From Siphonodentalium dalli (Eukaryota; Mollusca; Scaphopoda; Gadilida; Siphonodentaliidae): DNA of 64,000 nucleotides. Of this stretch, positions 46,641-57,721 are shown in pieces. The stretch spans positions 117,998,754-118,062,753 of the forward strand of contig CP136061.1 of the NCBI GenBank assembly GCA_032622095.1, read 5' to 3'. Numbering within the stretch: position 1 is the first letter of the stretch; the number at the start of each line of letters is the position of its first letter. The notes beneath the pieces are model-generated. The model was given only the letters and a program-made list of their open reading frames with translations. It had not been told where the DNA came from and did not search any database. The translations under genes and the position numbers were made by a program.

Positions 46641-46716
46641 CTAAATATTCATCTACATGTGTCCTTAGATTTGTCTCCGATGACCTCCTGGATTTATTCC
46701 TAGATTTACACCAGAA

Positions 46717-49700
46717 ATGGTTTATAAGCATGATATCAAAAATATTTGCTACACTGTTTGGAATATTCAAGGACTCGCTAGAAAATTAACTGACTCTGAT
46801 TTTATTAAGCTTGTAAATCGTTATGATTTTATTACTTTAACAGAAACTTGGCATACTGATATCGCAAACATCCAAATTCCAGAGTATCATTGTGTTGATC
46901 TTTGTAGAAAAGAAAAGACGGCGCGGGGAGGAATTGCATTTTACTGTAAATCTATATATAAAAGCTATATTAAATCCGTTAAGCGAATTGACGATACGAC
47001 ATTGTGGGTTGAGTTTGAAGGTAAAATGTTGGGATTGAAGAAAAACATCGTTTTCATTTCTGTTTATATATCCCCGATAAATTCTAGCTATTGGAAAATA
47101 GGCGACAAACGAGAAAGGGTTTATAGTGATCTCGCAAACAAACTTTCGAATTTGAAATCTGATCAATTGGTTATTCTTGGGGGATATTTCAATGCTAGAA
47201 CAGGAGGGAAGCCAGATTATGTTGCACACGATGATGACAAGCACGTTGTAGTGCACGATAACTATACGATTGATTCGGTGAAAGAAAGGGCTAGTCTTGA
47301 TAAAAATTGCAATGATTTTGGGACACAACTCTTGAATATATGTAAGTCCAGTGGATTGAGAATAGTGAACGGCAGAAAGTTTGGAGATTCTCTTGGCAAC
47401 TTCACCAGCTACCAATACAACGGAGCCAGCATAGTAGATTATATAATAACAAATGAGAAATATTTATCTGACGTTACCTACTTTTGTGTAAAACCCCCAA
47501 CAGAATTTTCAGATCACAGTCAACTCTCGGTGCATTTAAACTTTAGAGTTTGTAAATTCGAAACACAAAAACTAAAATATAACTACACCGATCGAACTGT
47601 TAGGGTGCATTGGTGCGACGATAGTTCTGACAAAGCAAAGATGGCTTTATATGAGCCACATGTACAGAGACGTCTGATGAATTTCAGACTACGAACGTAT
47701 CCGGAGAATTTGAACGGAACTGAAAATGCAACTCATGATATGTGTGAAATATTCAAATTTATCAATCAGACTGCGACAAAAGTTGTAAAAATAAAACATC
47801 GGAAGCAACAACGAAAATGATTATGGTTTGATCAACGTTGTAACGATTTGAAAAGAATTATGGAGAATATAGTCAGCGAAATGAAAAAGAATCCTCTAGA
47901 CAAAAGTCTACAATTAAAGTTGTTCAATGCCAAGAAATTATATAAAAGAGAAACGAAACATAAGGCTAAATTATTTCGGCTACAAATGTCTGAAAAAATA
48001 GATAAGCTCGAAAGTTGTGACCCATCGGTATACTGGAATATAATCAAAAGTTTACGTATTAACAAAGCACAATAAAAGTCCGATGACCTTCACCCTGATG
48101 ATGCGGTCGATTTCTTTGAGCAATTACTTTGCTGCGATACCCGTGAAACGAACTTTGAATATCAAGCGTCGAAAGACAATGATCATCTTATAGACATAAA
48201 CAATAGTGACATAACTGCAACAGAAGTACTTGATGCAATCAGGCAATTAAAAAATAGAAAAGCGACGGGTTTAGATAACATTCCAAACGAATTACTAAAA
48301 ACAGTTATTCCATTGGTAGTAGATGATGTGACAAAACTGTTTAACCATGTCTTGAAGTCAGGACATTATCCGTTATGTTGGAGTCATTCATTTATTAAAA
48401 CATTGTACAAAAAAGGAAACAGACATGATCCAAACAATTACAGACCAATCGCTCTGAGTAGTAATTTTGGAAAACTGTTCAATAAAATTATTAATTCTAG
48501 AATAGACAATTATTTAGAAAAAAACGAACTAATAAGCGATAATCAATTCGGATTTAGAAAAAATCGCAGTACAGTCGACAGTGCATTCGTCCTGCGTACG
48601 TTAGTCAATAAGTACAAAGATATGAAAAAAACATATGTATACGGCCTTTGTAGACTTCAAGAAAGCGTTCGACTCTGTAGATAGATCTATTTTATTTAGA
48701 AAACTTCGAGGTATTGGCATTAACGGGTCGACACTCGCGATTTTACAGTCTATGTATAAGTCAAGTTATTATTCCGTTAAAACTTCAGCAGTATTTGGTC
48801 CCGCTTTATTGTCGAAAATAGGAGTAAGGCAGGGGTACTCCTTATCACCCACTCTTTTCAAAATATTCATAGACGATATTGGCGGCAAATTAACTAACAT
48901 GTCTAACCCGTGCTATTTGAACAATCGTCCGATTACGCATTTACTTTTCGCTGATGATCTCGTTTTACTATCTGAAACGCCTGATGGTTTGCAGAATTCT
49001 TTGCATGAATTGGAAAAATATAGTTTTCAAAATAATCTAACAGTTAATGCAGACAAAACAAAATGCATGATATTTAAATCAAATAAGCGGAAGTTAAATA
49101 TAGACAATACATTTTATATCAACAATGAGTTGCTAGAAAGAGTTGACGAATATAAATACTTAGGTCTCGTCTTCACTTCTGACGGTAAAATGTCGAAAGC
49201 TTGTGAAAATTTAAGTGGGAGAGCTTCTAAGGCTATGTTTTTCATGACGAGCTCACTGAATTCACATATAGAATTGTCACTCAATACTAAATGTAAGTTG
49301 TTTGACAAATTAATAATGCCTATATTGCTGTATGGTTCTGAAATATGGGCATCCGAGTTAAAAATTCCATTTATTGACACTAACCCACTTGAGCAAACAC
49401 ACTTGAAATTTTGTAAGAGCATACTCAGGTTGAATAAAAAGGCCTCAAATCATGCTTCGAGGGCTGAACTGGGTCGATATCCCATAGCAATTAATGCTAT
49501 TGGTAATATGTATAAATATCTAACTAAACTGCGTGCAGTAAAATCAAGAACTTTAATGCATGATTCTTTTAGGGAATCCCTCATGTCTAATCAATGAACT
49601 TGGGACGCACAATTAGTCAAAAGTGGTATCAATATATCACAATCTAATACAACAGTAAGAGTGACAGACAAACTAATAATTGAAAGGTTAAAATCAGAAC

Positions 49701-50179
49701 ATATAAATAAGTTCAAAAAAGACATTTTCGATGACGACAGACCAGGTGGTGCTAATAAATTGCGAACTTACAGAACTTTTAAAGACAATTATGACATAGA
49801 ACCGTACCTGAGGCACGTTCGATCGTCCGCGGCAAGAGAGATGTTCACTCGACTACGTGTTAGCAATCATATTTTAGCTACAGAAAAGGGTCGACACACG
49901 CAACCGAAGACGCCATTAAAAGACCGAATTTGTCACATGTGTGATGAACGTAAAGTTGAAACAGAAAAACATTTTATTATGGAATGCAGTGCGTACGCTG
50001 ACTCTAGAAAAGACTTGTTTAATATTGCTCAAAAGTATAGCATAGATTTCATAAACATGAGTGATGATAATAAGTTCATCTTTATAATGAAAAACAAAGA
50101 CAAACAAATAATCAATTCCGTGTGCAACATGATCCGGTTATTCTTTCTAAAAAGACAGAATGTCAATATGGGGAAATAA
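46717..50179 (+). pseudogene. LINE endonuclease-reverse transcriptase polyprotein, inactivated
   Basis: The first 367 codons are an apurinic-type endonuclease: N16 in WNIQG, E43 in TLTETW, GGYFNAR at 155-161, D241 in SIVDYI and SDH at 265-267. The family's GDFN aspartate is Tyr157 here, a catalytic loss. In-frame stops follow at 47818 and 48073. RT motifs are YKKGNRHDPNNYRPIAL and DNQFGFRKNRST (frame 1), then after a frameshift at the A7 run near 48625: FVDFKKAFDSVDR, GVRQGYSLSPTLF, catalytic FADD at 48947-48958 and YKYLGLVF. YGSEIW follows, then a TGA at 49595 and, in the same frame, a knuckle CHMC...HFIMEC near 49935-49985. The frame ends at 50177-50179. Total damage is three stops, one frameshift and one active-site change, so it is a fairly young dead copy. 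Confidence 0.85.
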
Positions 50180-50765
50180 AAGTTGAAAGTATTAATTTAT
50201 AATACTAATGATCATTTATCGTACATATGCATAATTACATGTATTTTAATTTAATGTGTAACTTTTCATGTATTAATTGTTATTTGCAACTGCCTCCATT
50301 TGGTGTATTGCAATAAATCATCTTATCATCTTATCTTATACTAAATAAGAATGATGGTGTGTTATGTCAACTACTTTTGCAAGAATATACTCCATTTCTA
50401 TTTTGATCACCCTACCGGAGTGTTTCACATCACTTTAATAGTTTAATTGATATGATTGGTCCACAATACATTTTATGGGAGCTCAAAACCGGAAATATAC
50501 GAAGCTACACATTGAATCTGAAGATTACTATGATAATATGCAAGATAAGCCGAACGACCCCGGTATGATGTTAAGGCGAAGAACATTGGGCAGGGCCGAT
50601 GCTGGACCATATATAGGCCTATAAATAGTCATGAAATGATATGCCTCTATAGTCCTAAACGCAAGGTAACGACGGGAATATTTGATTAATTTTGTAGATA
50701 GTTTTTGAGTTTGGATGCGAGTAGTCTTGGATACTTATAGCAACCACAAGGCGCGCTGGTGCTTT

Positions 50766-51231
50766 TTAAGATGAATAATTTGAATTAACGCTCGCAAATT
50801 ACTATTTCCTTGGCTGGGGGGGGGGGGGGGGTAACAATATTTGATTCGAGTCGAGGAACCCACCCATCAAAGCTCAGTTTGATCAGATATCGATTTTTGA
50901 AATCTATTATTTTTCACCACCAATAATTTTTAAGTGGCCCAGTAAAAGTCGACGAGAAGATGATCTCGGATCAAATTGCGGATGAAGATGGATAACTCTA
51001 AAAATCAAGTGGCTTTTTTGTGTCATATATTTGATAAACCGGCAAGATTTCGTTGAACAAAATGTTGACAAATAACAGGTTTTGTGCAATTTTATACCAT
51101 AGTTGACTGGTTAACATTATTTTTGGGCAATTAATCGATACTGATAACTGAAGCGGCATTTCAAAACAATTTGTTGTTGTTATTGGAATCTGATAATATG
51201 GGTACCATCGAATCGGATTTAGTACCTTTAA
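50766..51231 (-). mobile_element. TTAA-flanked MITE family C, copy 4
   Basis: 466 bp with TTAA edges; the right end reversed is TTAAAGGTACTAAATCCGAT. It has a G run of about 16 at 50817-50832 where other copies have only four to six G. The adjoining 50439-50765 and 51232-51653 show no gene. The latter holds GAATCCAGACAAGATTGCAC (51343-51362), which recurs inverted at 53493-53516. Confidence 0.75.
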
Positions 51232-51653
51232 TGTTTATAGGCATGTATGACGTCATTAACGTTTACAATACCATGAAACCGAATATCGACGAGATCTGCC
51301 GCGGCTCATAAAACGAAAACCAGCGAAGACGTCAGAATCCAGACAAGATTGCACTTGTTATGAACAATGGTTTGAAATCACTAGACTGGACACAACTATA
51401 TATATATATACACAGAAAGCTTCAATTACTATAACAAGGGACTCGAGACTCTATCAGCACCGCGTATAATCGCTTTTGTAAGAAATTCGGAAACAGTTTA
51501 TTTTATGATAAGACTTTGATAAATCTTTTCAGAATACGAAGTTTATATATATTGTATTTCCTGCGTTCGCCGATCTATTTAGTCACCAGAACGTGCATGA
51601 CAAACGTGGGAAATTACTATGTTTAGTTTGTACATTGAAGTGTGTGCGTTGCT

Positions 51654-51956
51654 TTAACCCTTTACCCAACAAACCGGCCAAAACCGGCCAAATAAAGCTT
51701 CAACAGCCTAAAATATCTTGGGTCTGTCTCAATAAAACCATACAAATATGGATATCATTGGAACCGGCTCATTGACCACATTGTGATGGTTACAGTTAGC
51801 CCTTTTTACCATTTTTTCTTACATTCTTTAACAATTTTATAATTTTTAATGTGTTAAGCCAATGCATTCTCTTATATATGCGAGGCGACCTATGGTCCAC
51901 TCGCATATATAAGAGAATGCATTGGCACAGGGCCGTTCTGTTGGGTAAAGGGTTAA
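51654..51956 (-). mobile_element. TTAA-flanked palindromic MITE, copy 3 (single palindrome)
   Basis: 303 bp with intact TTAA edges and CCCTTTACCCAACA ends but only one 67-bp palindrome (51859-51925). The other palindrome and part of the spacer are replaced by TTAGCCCTTTTTACCATTTTT. This is either a deletion derivative or the ancestral one-palindrome form. Confidence 0.85.
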
Positions 51957-52029
51957 CGAGAGACGTGGTGGCAGTGAGGTTGAGTTGTGGTGTTCCGCGG
52001 AATCAGACCATCCAACTTTGGTAAAAATA

Positions 52030-52380
52030 TTCAACGTTTAGAAATTCCATGCCTGATACAGCAACAGTTGGAAATTGCAAACCACATGTATGTTGAAATT
52101 GTGATAGTTTGATGTTCCAACATATAGTTAGTATGGAATATTAAAAAACAATCGAATGTTTTACTACTTTCGCCGTGTCGGCAAAATCTTCGAACAGATC
52201 TCGAAATTTAGCTGGAAATTTCCAACCGGGAATGTTATGTTGGAAATTGCCAAAAGATGGAATTCTTGAAGTATCAGTTGGAAAATTCCGAGCCAAGGGT
52301 GGTGTGCAAATGAGATTTCCCAAAGTTTGGGACTTTTGATCTGTAGTTGGAATTTCCAAGGTGGAGAACCCACAAATGAA
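52030..52380. repeat. GGAAATTTCC-motif repeat
   Basis: CAACAGTTGGAAATTGC, GCTGGAAATTTCCAACC, ATGTTGGAAATTGCC, CAGTTGGAAAATTCCGAG and GTTGGAATTTCCAAGGTG recur every 40-120 bp. The ORFs on the minus strand (52141-52391) are made of these motifs. 52381-52787 after it holds nothing recognised. Confidence 0.6.
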
Positions 52381-52782
52381 GACACCCGCATGGGTTTAAC
52401 CGATAGAAAACAACATCAAAGGTTTGAAGAGTTCTCAATCCGGGCAACGCCCGGAACCATCTCCACCATTGACCTCTTATCCACGGTTACGGAGAATGAA
52501 TAGATTTGCCCAATAGCCGGGTAACCTGCTAGTGATATATAACTGAAATATTATTTTTAGCGCCCTATAACATTTGGTATTTTGTTGTGATGATAGTACG
52601 AACACTTAGGCCGATGTATCTTCGAGTGGTATACTGACAGTGGACTGTAAGTTATTAATTATGGTACTACACCTAATTGTCACCATACAATTACTGTGTC
52701 ACGGTGGTTGTCGATAAGTAAGCCGATAATTAAGGATGCCACATTCAGACATAAGTTCTGCCCAACATCTGCTGTCAGTAGA

Positions 52783-52787
<5 letters not shown>

Positions 52788-52842
<55 letters not shown>
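52788..52842. repeat. (TA)n microsatellite
   Basis: About 27 uninterrupted TA units followed by GATAGATT. Confidence 0.95.
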
Positions 52843-52844
<2 letters not shown>

Positions 52845-53040
52845 TAGATTTTCAGAAAAAACTTTGCATTATTAAACACTAAATTGACCGAGCCTCTCGA
52901 CAAAAGGGTTATTATTGCCTACAAGAAAAATCCCAGTTTGAGAGATATGCTCGTTCGATCTAGACTCAGACCTTGATTAACACGCAGTTCAATTAGCTTT
53001 TAGCTTATGTCAACACCATTATCCTTAGTTTGTGCTCAAC

Positions 53041-53230
53041 ACAATATTTTATGTCAATTTCCGACACAACCCAAACAAATTTAGCTAGTTCCATCTTTGA
53101 ATGGCAACAATGCTCAACAAATTATTCAATGTCAATTTCCGACACAACCTAACAAAATTGATGTCAATTTCTGACACAACCTAACAAAATTTATGTCAAT
53201 TTCCGACACAACCTAACAAAATTTAGCTAG
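53041..53230 (+). repeat. 33-bp tandem repeat, about four units
   Basis: ATGTCAATTTCCGACACAAC followed by CTAACAAAATT is repeated at 53051, 53131, 53162 and 53195. TTTAGCTAGTTCCAT brackets the array at 53080 and 53221. Confidence 0.85.
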
Positions 53231-53295
53231 TTCCATAGAAATAATTACATAAGAAATCGGATTCCGACCTGTGCCCGCGCTCTCCACACTTTCAA

Positions 53296-53314
53296 AATAT
53301 ATATATATATATAG

Positions 53315-53359
<45 letters not shown>
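53296..53359. repeat. (TA)n microsatellite
   Basis: TA units interrupted once by AGC near 53312. The sequence 53360-53797 that follows has no gene. Confidence 0.95.
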
Positions 53360-53362
<3 letters not shown>

Positions 53363-53797
53363 GATGGTTAATTCGGACACCGATCTACGAGACGTACACG
53401 CATATTTCATGTCATAGTAATTGAAGAGTGTCTGCGTTTATATATGCAGGTTGTCTTAATTGTGAGGCGAAATAAGTTGTCCGGAGACGAAGTGACAAGT
53501 GCAGTCTTGTCTGGATTCTGGCCCGCCGACAAATGACGTTTTGAAGTCATGAAACATGCCATGACGTCGCAACTAGTTTTAATTAAGCTAACAAAAGAAA
53601 TTGTTCTAATATGACTAATTTATTTATATTAACTTTATAAATAAATATATACTTCATGTAGTGAATTAGCAATTTTTCTTATCATCGCGTTGGTCCATTG
53701 CTGATTATGTGCTTTTGTGCAACCACTGACAGAAGTCACGTTATTTTTTCTCGAAAAAAATGGTGTGATAGAACATTTTATGGACACCGTATATATA

Positions 53798-53975
53798 ATT
53801 AAGAAATAACCCGTGTTTCGATTAAGGTTATGAAGTTATAATCGTAAAGATTGAAGACAAAATATCTACATTTGTATAATTGCGCGTAGCGCATTAGGCC
53901 TATGGTAAATTTGTTTGGTAAACTTTACGGTTATATCTTTATAACCTTAATTCGAAACACAGGTTATTTCTTATA
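53798..53975. repeat. Small inverted-repeat element
   Basis: TTAAGAAATAACCCGTGTTTCG (first 20 bases perfect but for the ends) and AAGGTTATGAAGTTATAATC pair with CTTTATAACCTTAATTCGAAACACAGGTTATTTCTT-type sequence at 53925-53972, giving arms of about 52 bp around a loop that includes GCGCGTAGCGC. Confidence 0.7.
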
Positions 53976-54119
53976 ATTTAGTCCCTCATTTCACATGAGA
54001 ACCACCATAAGTAGAAGGTATAAGTATACAAGAAGCATAACACTGAGATTATTTCCGACGAAAAACATTCCTCCAAAGTTGCATGCTGTCAATCAAACAT
54101 CCAATTGTCGATTGATTAA

Positions 54120-54520
54120 TTAACCCTTTACCCAACAGAACGGTCCTGTGCCAATGCATTCTCTTATATATGCGAGTCGACTATAGGTCGCCTCGCATAT
54201 ATAAGAGAATGCATTGGCTTAACACATTAAAAATTATAACAATTTTAAAGAATGTAAGAAAAAATGGTAAAAAGTGTTAAAAAAAAGATTTTGTTTAGGC
54301 CAATGCATTCTCTTATATATGCGAGGCGACCTATGGTCGACTCGCATATATAAGAGAATGCATTGGCACAGGGCATAACTGTAACTATCACAATGTGGTC
54401 AAGGAGCCGGTTCCAATGATATCCATATTTGTATGGTTTTATTGAGACAGACCCAAGATAATTTAGGCTGTTGCAGCTTTATTTGGCCGGTTTTGGCCGC
54501 TTTGTTGGGTAAAGGGTTAA
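54120..54520 (+). mobile_element. TTAA-flanked palindromic MITE, copy 4
   Basis: 401 bp, the longest copy. TTAA edges, CCCTTTACCCAACA ends, palindromes at 54151-54217 and 54300-54366, separated by 82 bp containing TTAACACATTAAAAATTATA. Same orientation as copy 1. 54521-54949 after it shows no gene. Confidence 0.88.
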
Positions 54521-54960
54521 GAACCATCATATGCGCATTCAGCTGGACATTACATGCATAAGCCAATTTTCTTTCTATGCTTTCATGATATGAAAGATCT
54601 TTATTTTTGTTTTACTGTATCCAGGCACTATATGTAGGAACTATTTCGCGAGTGCAGTCTATATATACACGATATCATATCGATTAGCGTGAGAGGAACT
54701 TTTTGATTCAAGGAATTTCATAATTATTTTCATTTGGAAAGGTAACCAACCATAACATATATATATTTATTTTCAATACCTCCATTTCTGGAGAAGTATA
54801 TTTACAGCAAGGTATTTACAATTGTGTACATAACAAGTGTGAACAATGTACAATCTATAAGATGAGTGGCAGGGCATGTAACAGTTGGGTACGTTGCGGT
54901 TGATGTCTGACATAATTTATGATGGCGTGTGGAATCATCTATACGGCTGGTGGTCATAGG

Positions 54961-55667
54961 TTATCCTCTAATCAGGGAGCACACGGCAAGAAGATACGCA
55001 GCGGAGAACATAATTATTGTATGCTTGTTCTCGATTAGATGGTGTGGTTGTCCTGGAATGTTCCCTCCAAGAATCAGTGCTGAAAGTTCTTCGTCACTCA
55101 AAGAATCGTGCATGAAGATAAATACAGACACTCCGTAGTGGTTGAGAATAGTCTCCCAGTAGCTATTACGTAATGAAAGAATAACTTCCGAAGAGCAATA
55201 CCTCATTGCGTGGAGAAGTTCGTTGTTGTTACCTGCTGATCACAGGCACGGCGTGTCAGATGGTTAATATACGTCGTCTTATTGAGTAGAATAGCAAGAT
55301 TCCGAAGTTGAACTGAGCAATTTGGGTACTGTCTAAGAAGTGTCCATATCGACCAGGGAGTTATAGGATCTGTGTGAACTAGTTGAAATGTGGTCAGTGA
55401 TGGGTTGTTGGCAACGGATGAAGTCCAGAATGAGAAATAATGGTCCCGAACAGCTTTCTTGTAAATTGTTTTCCATGTAGAGTCTGACGGAAAATGTCCG
55501 GTTTGTGTGAAGATGTCAAGGTAATCGTGGGCAGGTCGGAAACCAAATTGTGAAAAAAATGTGATGAACGAACTAATTACTTGACAATTATAACGAACGA
55601 CGGACGGAAATCCAACGTTAATGAACCCTCTTTTGAAAGCCCTCATGATGCCAAACCTGCATACCAA
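54961..55667 (-). pseudogene. LINE relic: C-terminal, post-RT region (frameshifted)
   Basis: The 154-codon frame (55667-55203) carries YLDIFTQTGHFPSDSTWKT, VRDHYFSFW, FQLVHTDPITPWSIWTLL and QLRNLAILLN up to a cysteine near RRACDQ. The frame then shifts at about 55205, and the next 81 codons continue with WETILNHYGVSVFIFMHDSL and LILGG. It corresponds part by part to the relic at 25240-25798, which keeps one frame. The upstream part of the first frame (55600-55667) runs into the tandem array, so the coding relic proper is about 54961-55600. Inactive; no RT domain remains. Confidence 0.65.
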
Positions 55668-56175
55668 ATTTCATTGAGATACGATAACCCATGATTGAGA
55701 TTTAAGAGAGGACGGACGGTAAAAATCCAACATTTTCAGATAAACAAAGTGGGATTACTCTTGAACGGATAATGTTATCAACAAAATTTTTGAAAGACCC
55801 TCAGATGCCACACCTGCATACCAAATGTCATTAAAATCCGATAACCCATGGTTGAGTTATATGAGTGGACGGACAGAAATCCAACATTATCAGATAAACA
55901 AAGAGGGATAACTCTTGAACCGAATATGTGAACAACGTCAATGAACTCTCTTTTGAAATCCCTCCTGATGCCAAACCTGCATACCAAATTTCATTGAGAT
56001 CCGATTACCCATGGTGAGATTATTATACGAGCGCACGTACCGAAATTCATCGAGATCCGATAACCCATTGTTGAGATATATGAGAGGGCGGACGGACGAC
56101 TAGACACACGTCTAGATGGAAGGACGGATGCATGTAATCCAGTATATACCCCCCATCTTTTGGAATGGGGGTATA
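55668..56175 (-). repeat. Degenerate tandem array with hairpin end
   Basis: Units of about 125 bp on the minus strand hold CGGATCTCAATGAAATTTGG, TATGCAGGTTTGGCATC and GTCCGTCC. The array ends with GGATTACATGCATCCGTCC and a hairpin at 56146-56174 (ACCCCCCATC / AATGGGGGTAT). It is related to 16560-17240 on the opposite strand. Confidence 0.7.
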
Positions 56176-57294
56176 ACTAATGATATTTATTTCGCGCTCT
56201 GCGTGTAGACTAATGTAGAGATTCTTGTTTCGCCTGGACGCGGGGAGTTTTATTTATAGAAATTGGAATTTTTGGGACGGATTTAAAAGTCGGACTGCGA
56301 CCCGGAGGCCGAGTCCGGTAAAAGGTGTAATTGGGAATTTCAATTTCGTTTATTGTCCTTTACAGTATTATGTCAATAATGTTGATTTTTGGTTTGTGAT
56401 AAGCTTTGTCAATTACAAATAAAAGAAATGAAAAAGATAATTTGTAAGTCTTATATTTCAACTTTTATAGAAATTTTTCGTTCTGCAGCCCACTGGGGGT
56501 TGTGGTCGGAGACGGCCGAGTCAGCTGCCGGTTCGTTAATTATAGGTGCTGGTTATTATTGTTATTTTAACGGAATTCTGAGTTGATCATTCGCGAAACC
56601 AATATATTTTATATTCTATAATTACAATCATAGGTATATAATATATGATCTTGAGCGCGTTACCATTTCTGACATTAGTTTTCTTGTTATATGATTGCCT
56701 ATAAAATAGCGGAAAATTACCAACCGAAACGTAGGTCGTCGTTTGTATCGAGACTCTCTTATTTCACTGTAGCTTTTTAGACATTTGTATCACCAGTTGT
56801 TTCTTCCGAGTATTGTTCAGTTTGGCGGGGGGGGGGGGGGGGGGGGGGGGGGTCTGCATATTTTATCCAGGCACAAGGCGGTGGTGGGTGGTTATGTCGG
56901 AACTGGAAAAGAAGAGTAACGCAATTTTTCCTACACTGAAATTTACTCATGTTTGTCCATTATTGACCTTATTTAAACTCTTATCTACATATATATATCA
57001 TTTAATTGGAACATAATTTGATCCCTGTAGGGGGTCTTCGTTTGGTTTGGGGTTCCAATACCGGTTCGAATGCTGGCTTTCTGACAGACATAACGCAAGT
57101 TATATTTGTCTGTGAAAGATGCATGATACGAAGTGATACCTGTATAATAAGATAGGTTTCATAATGTTTCCTAACATTTTCTTTTATATTTTTAAGTGGC
57201 GATATCATTTTATTAAAATTAATAATAAAGGCATATGCTTGAGTCAGTTGTCATTCTCATGGAATGCCATTGGCATAATATGGCTTTTGGTCAG
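56176..57294. other. No gene seen; long G run
   Basis: A run of about 28 G at 56825-56852 is a likely sequencing and assembly weak point. 56648-56700 is a reverse copy of the 11929 segment. CCGGTTCGAATGCTGG near 57060 resembles a tRNA T arm but has no A box at a sensible distance. Confidence 0.5.
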
Positions 57295-57405
57295 AATTCA
57301 TCGGAAAGGCAACAAGCCATATTTCCGACTAAATCCTGAAATGTTACCATAATTCTGCTGTGGTTAAGGAGTCAATTATTTAGGGCATTACTGTATTTGT
57401 GGTTG
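57295..57405 (+). repeat. Half-copy of palindromic MITE family F
   Basis: CATCGGAAAGGCAACAAGCC, TTTCCGACTAAATCCTGAAA, AATTCTGCTGTGGTTAAGGA and TAGGGCATTAC match the right half of the complete element at 62950-63168. Its left half is absent. Confidence 0.8.
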
Positions 57406-57721
57406 TTTCATTCTTCGTTGTTATATAATATAATGGGGGTATAATGTTATATCATGTATATGCCATGGGGATGGCAATATGTGAAACTCAAGAGATTTCG
57501 GAATTTTGCTGGAAAGATCCAGAGAAATTCTCTATTGAAAAAGTTGGACGGACCTCATAAATTATCTGTGCCAAGATTTAAAAAAATTGACCTCATAAAC
57601 TATCTGTGCCAAGATTTAAAAAAATTGATCGGAAAATGTAGGAATACAAGCTCGGACACAATTGTGTCCATGGACGGATGAGCAATCTGATTCCAATATA
57701 CCCCCACTGCTGCAGGGGGTA
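57406..57721. repeat. Short duplication and hairpin before FB3
   Basis: ACCTCATAAACTATCTGTGC plus CAAGATTTAAAAAAATTGA is duplicated at about 57551 and 57590 (39-bp period). TATACCCCCACTGCTGCAGG at 57698 starts a hairpin with GGGGGTATA, like the array end at 56146-56174. FB3 lies immediately after GGGGGTA. Confidence 0.65.

Larger units (their letters stand above)
46150..50360 (+). mobile_element. Non-LTR retrotransposon (LINE), nearly complete but inactive
   Basis: About 4.2 kb: a 5' region of about 570 bp, an endonuclease plus reverse transcriptase reading frame (46717-50179), a short 3' UTR with AATAAA near 50310, and a tail of CATCTTAT-type repeats to about 50345. No separate ORF1 is visible before the endonuclease. 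Either the clade lacks one or the copy is 5'-truncated. The order EN, RT, C-terminal Cys/His knuckle is shared by several clades, and I do not assign one. Boundaries come from the interrupted MITE. Confidence 0.85.
45878..50438 (+). mobile_element. MITE family B, copy 2, split by a LINE
   Basis: TTAA at 45878-45881 starts sequence that matches the reverse of 13744-14115 up to about 46150. The match resumes at about 50362 (CAACTACTTTTGCAAGAATA...CTCCATTTCTATTTTGATCA) and ends at TTAA 50435-50438. The 4.2 kb between is the LINE below, so the LINE is younger than this MITE copy. Confidence 0.65.

Noticed and set aside
53041-53230. Regularly spaced repeats considered as a CRISPR-like array
   Set aside because: Direct tandem repeats with almost no spacers in a eukaryotic context; an ordinary minisatellite.
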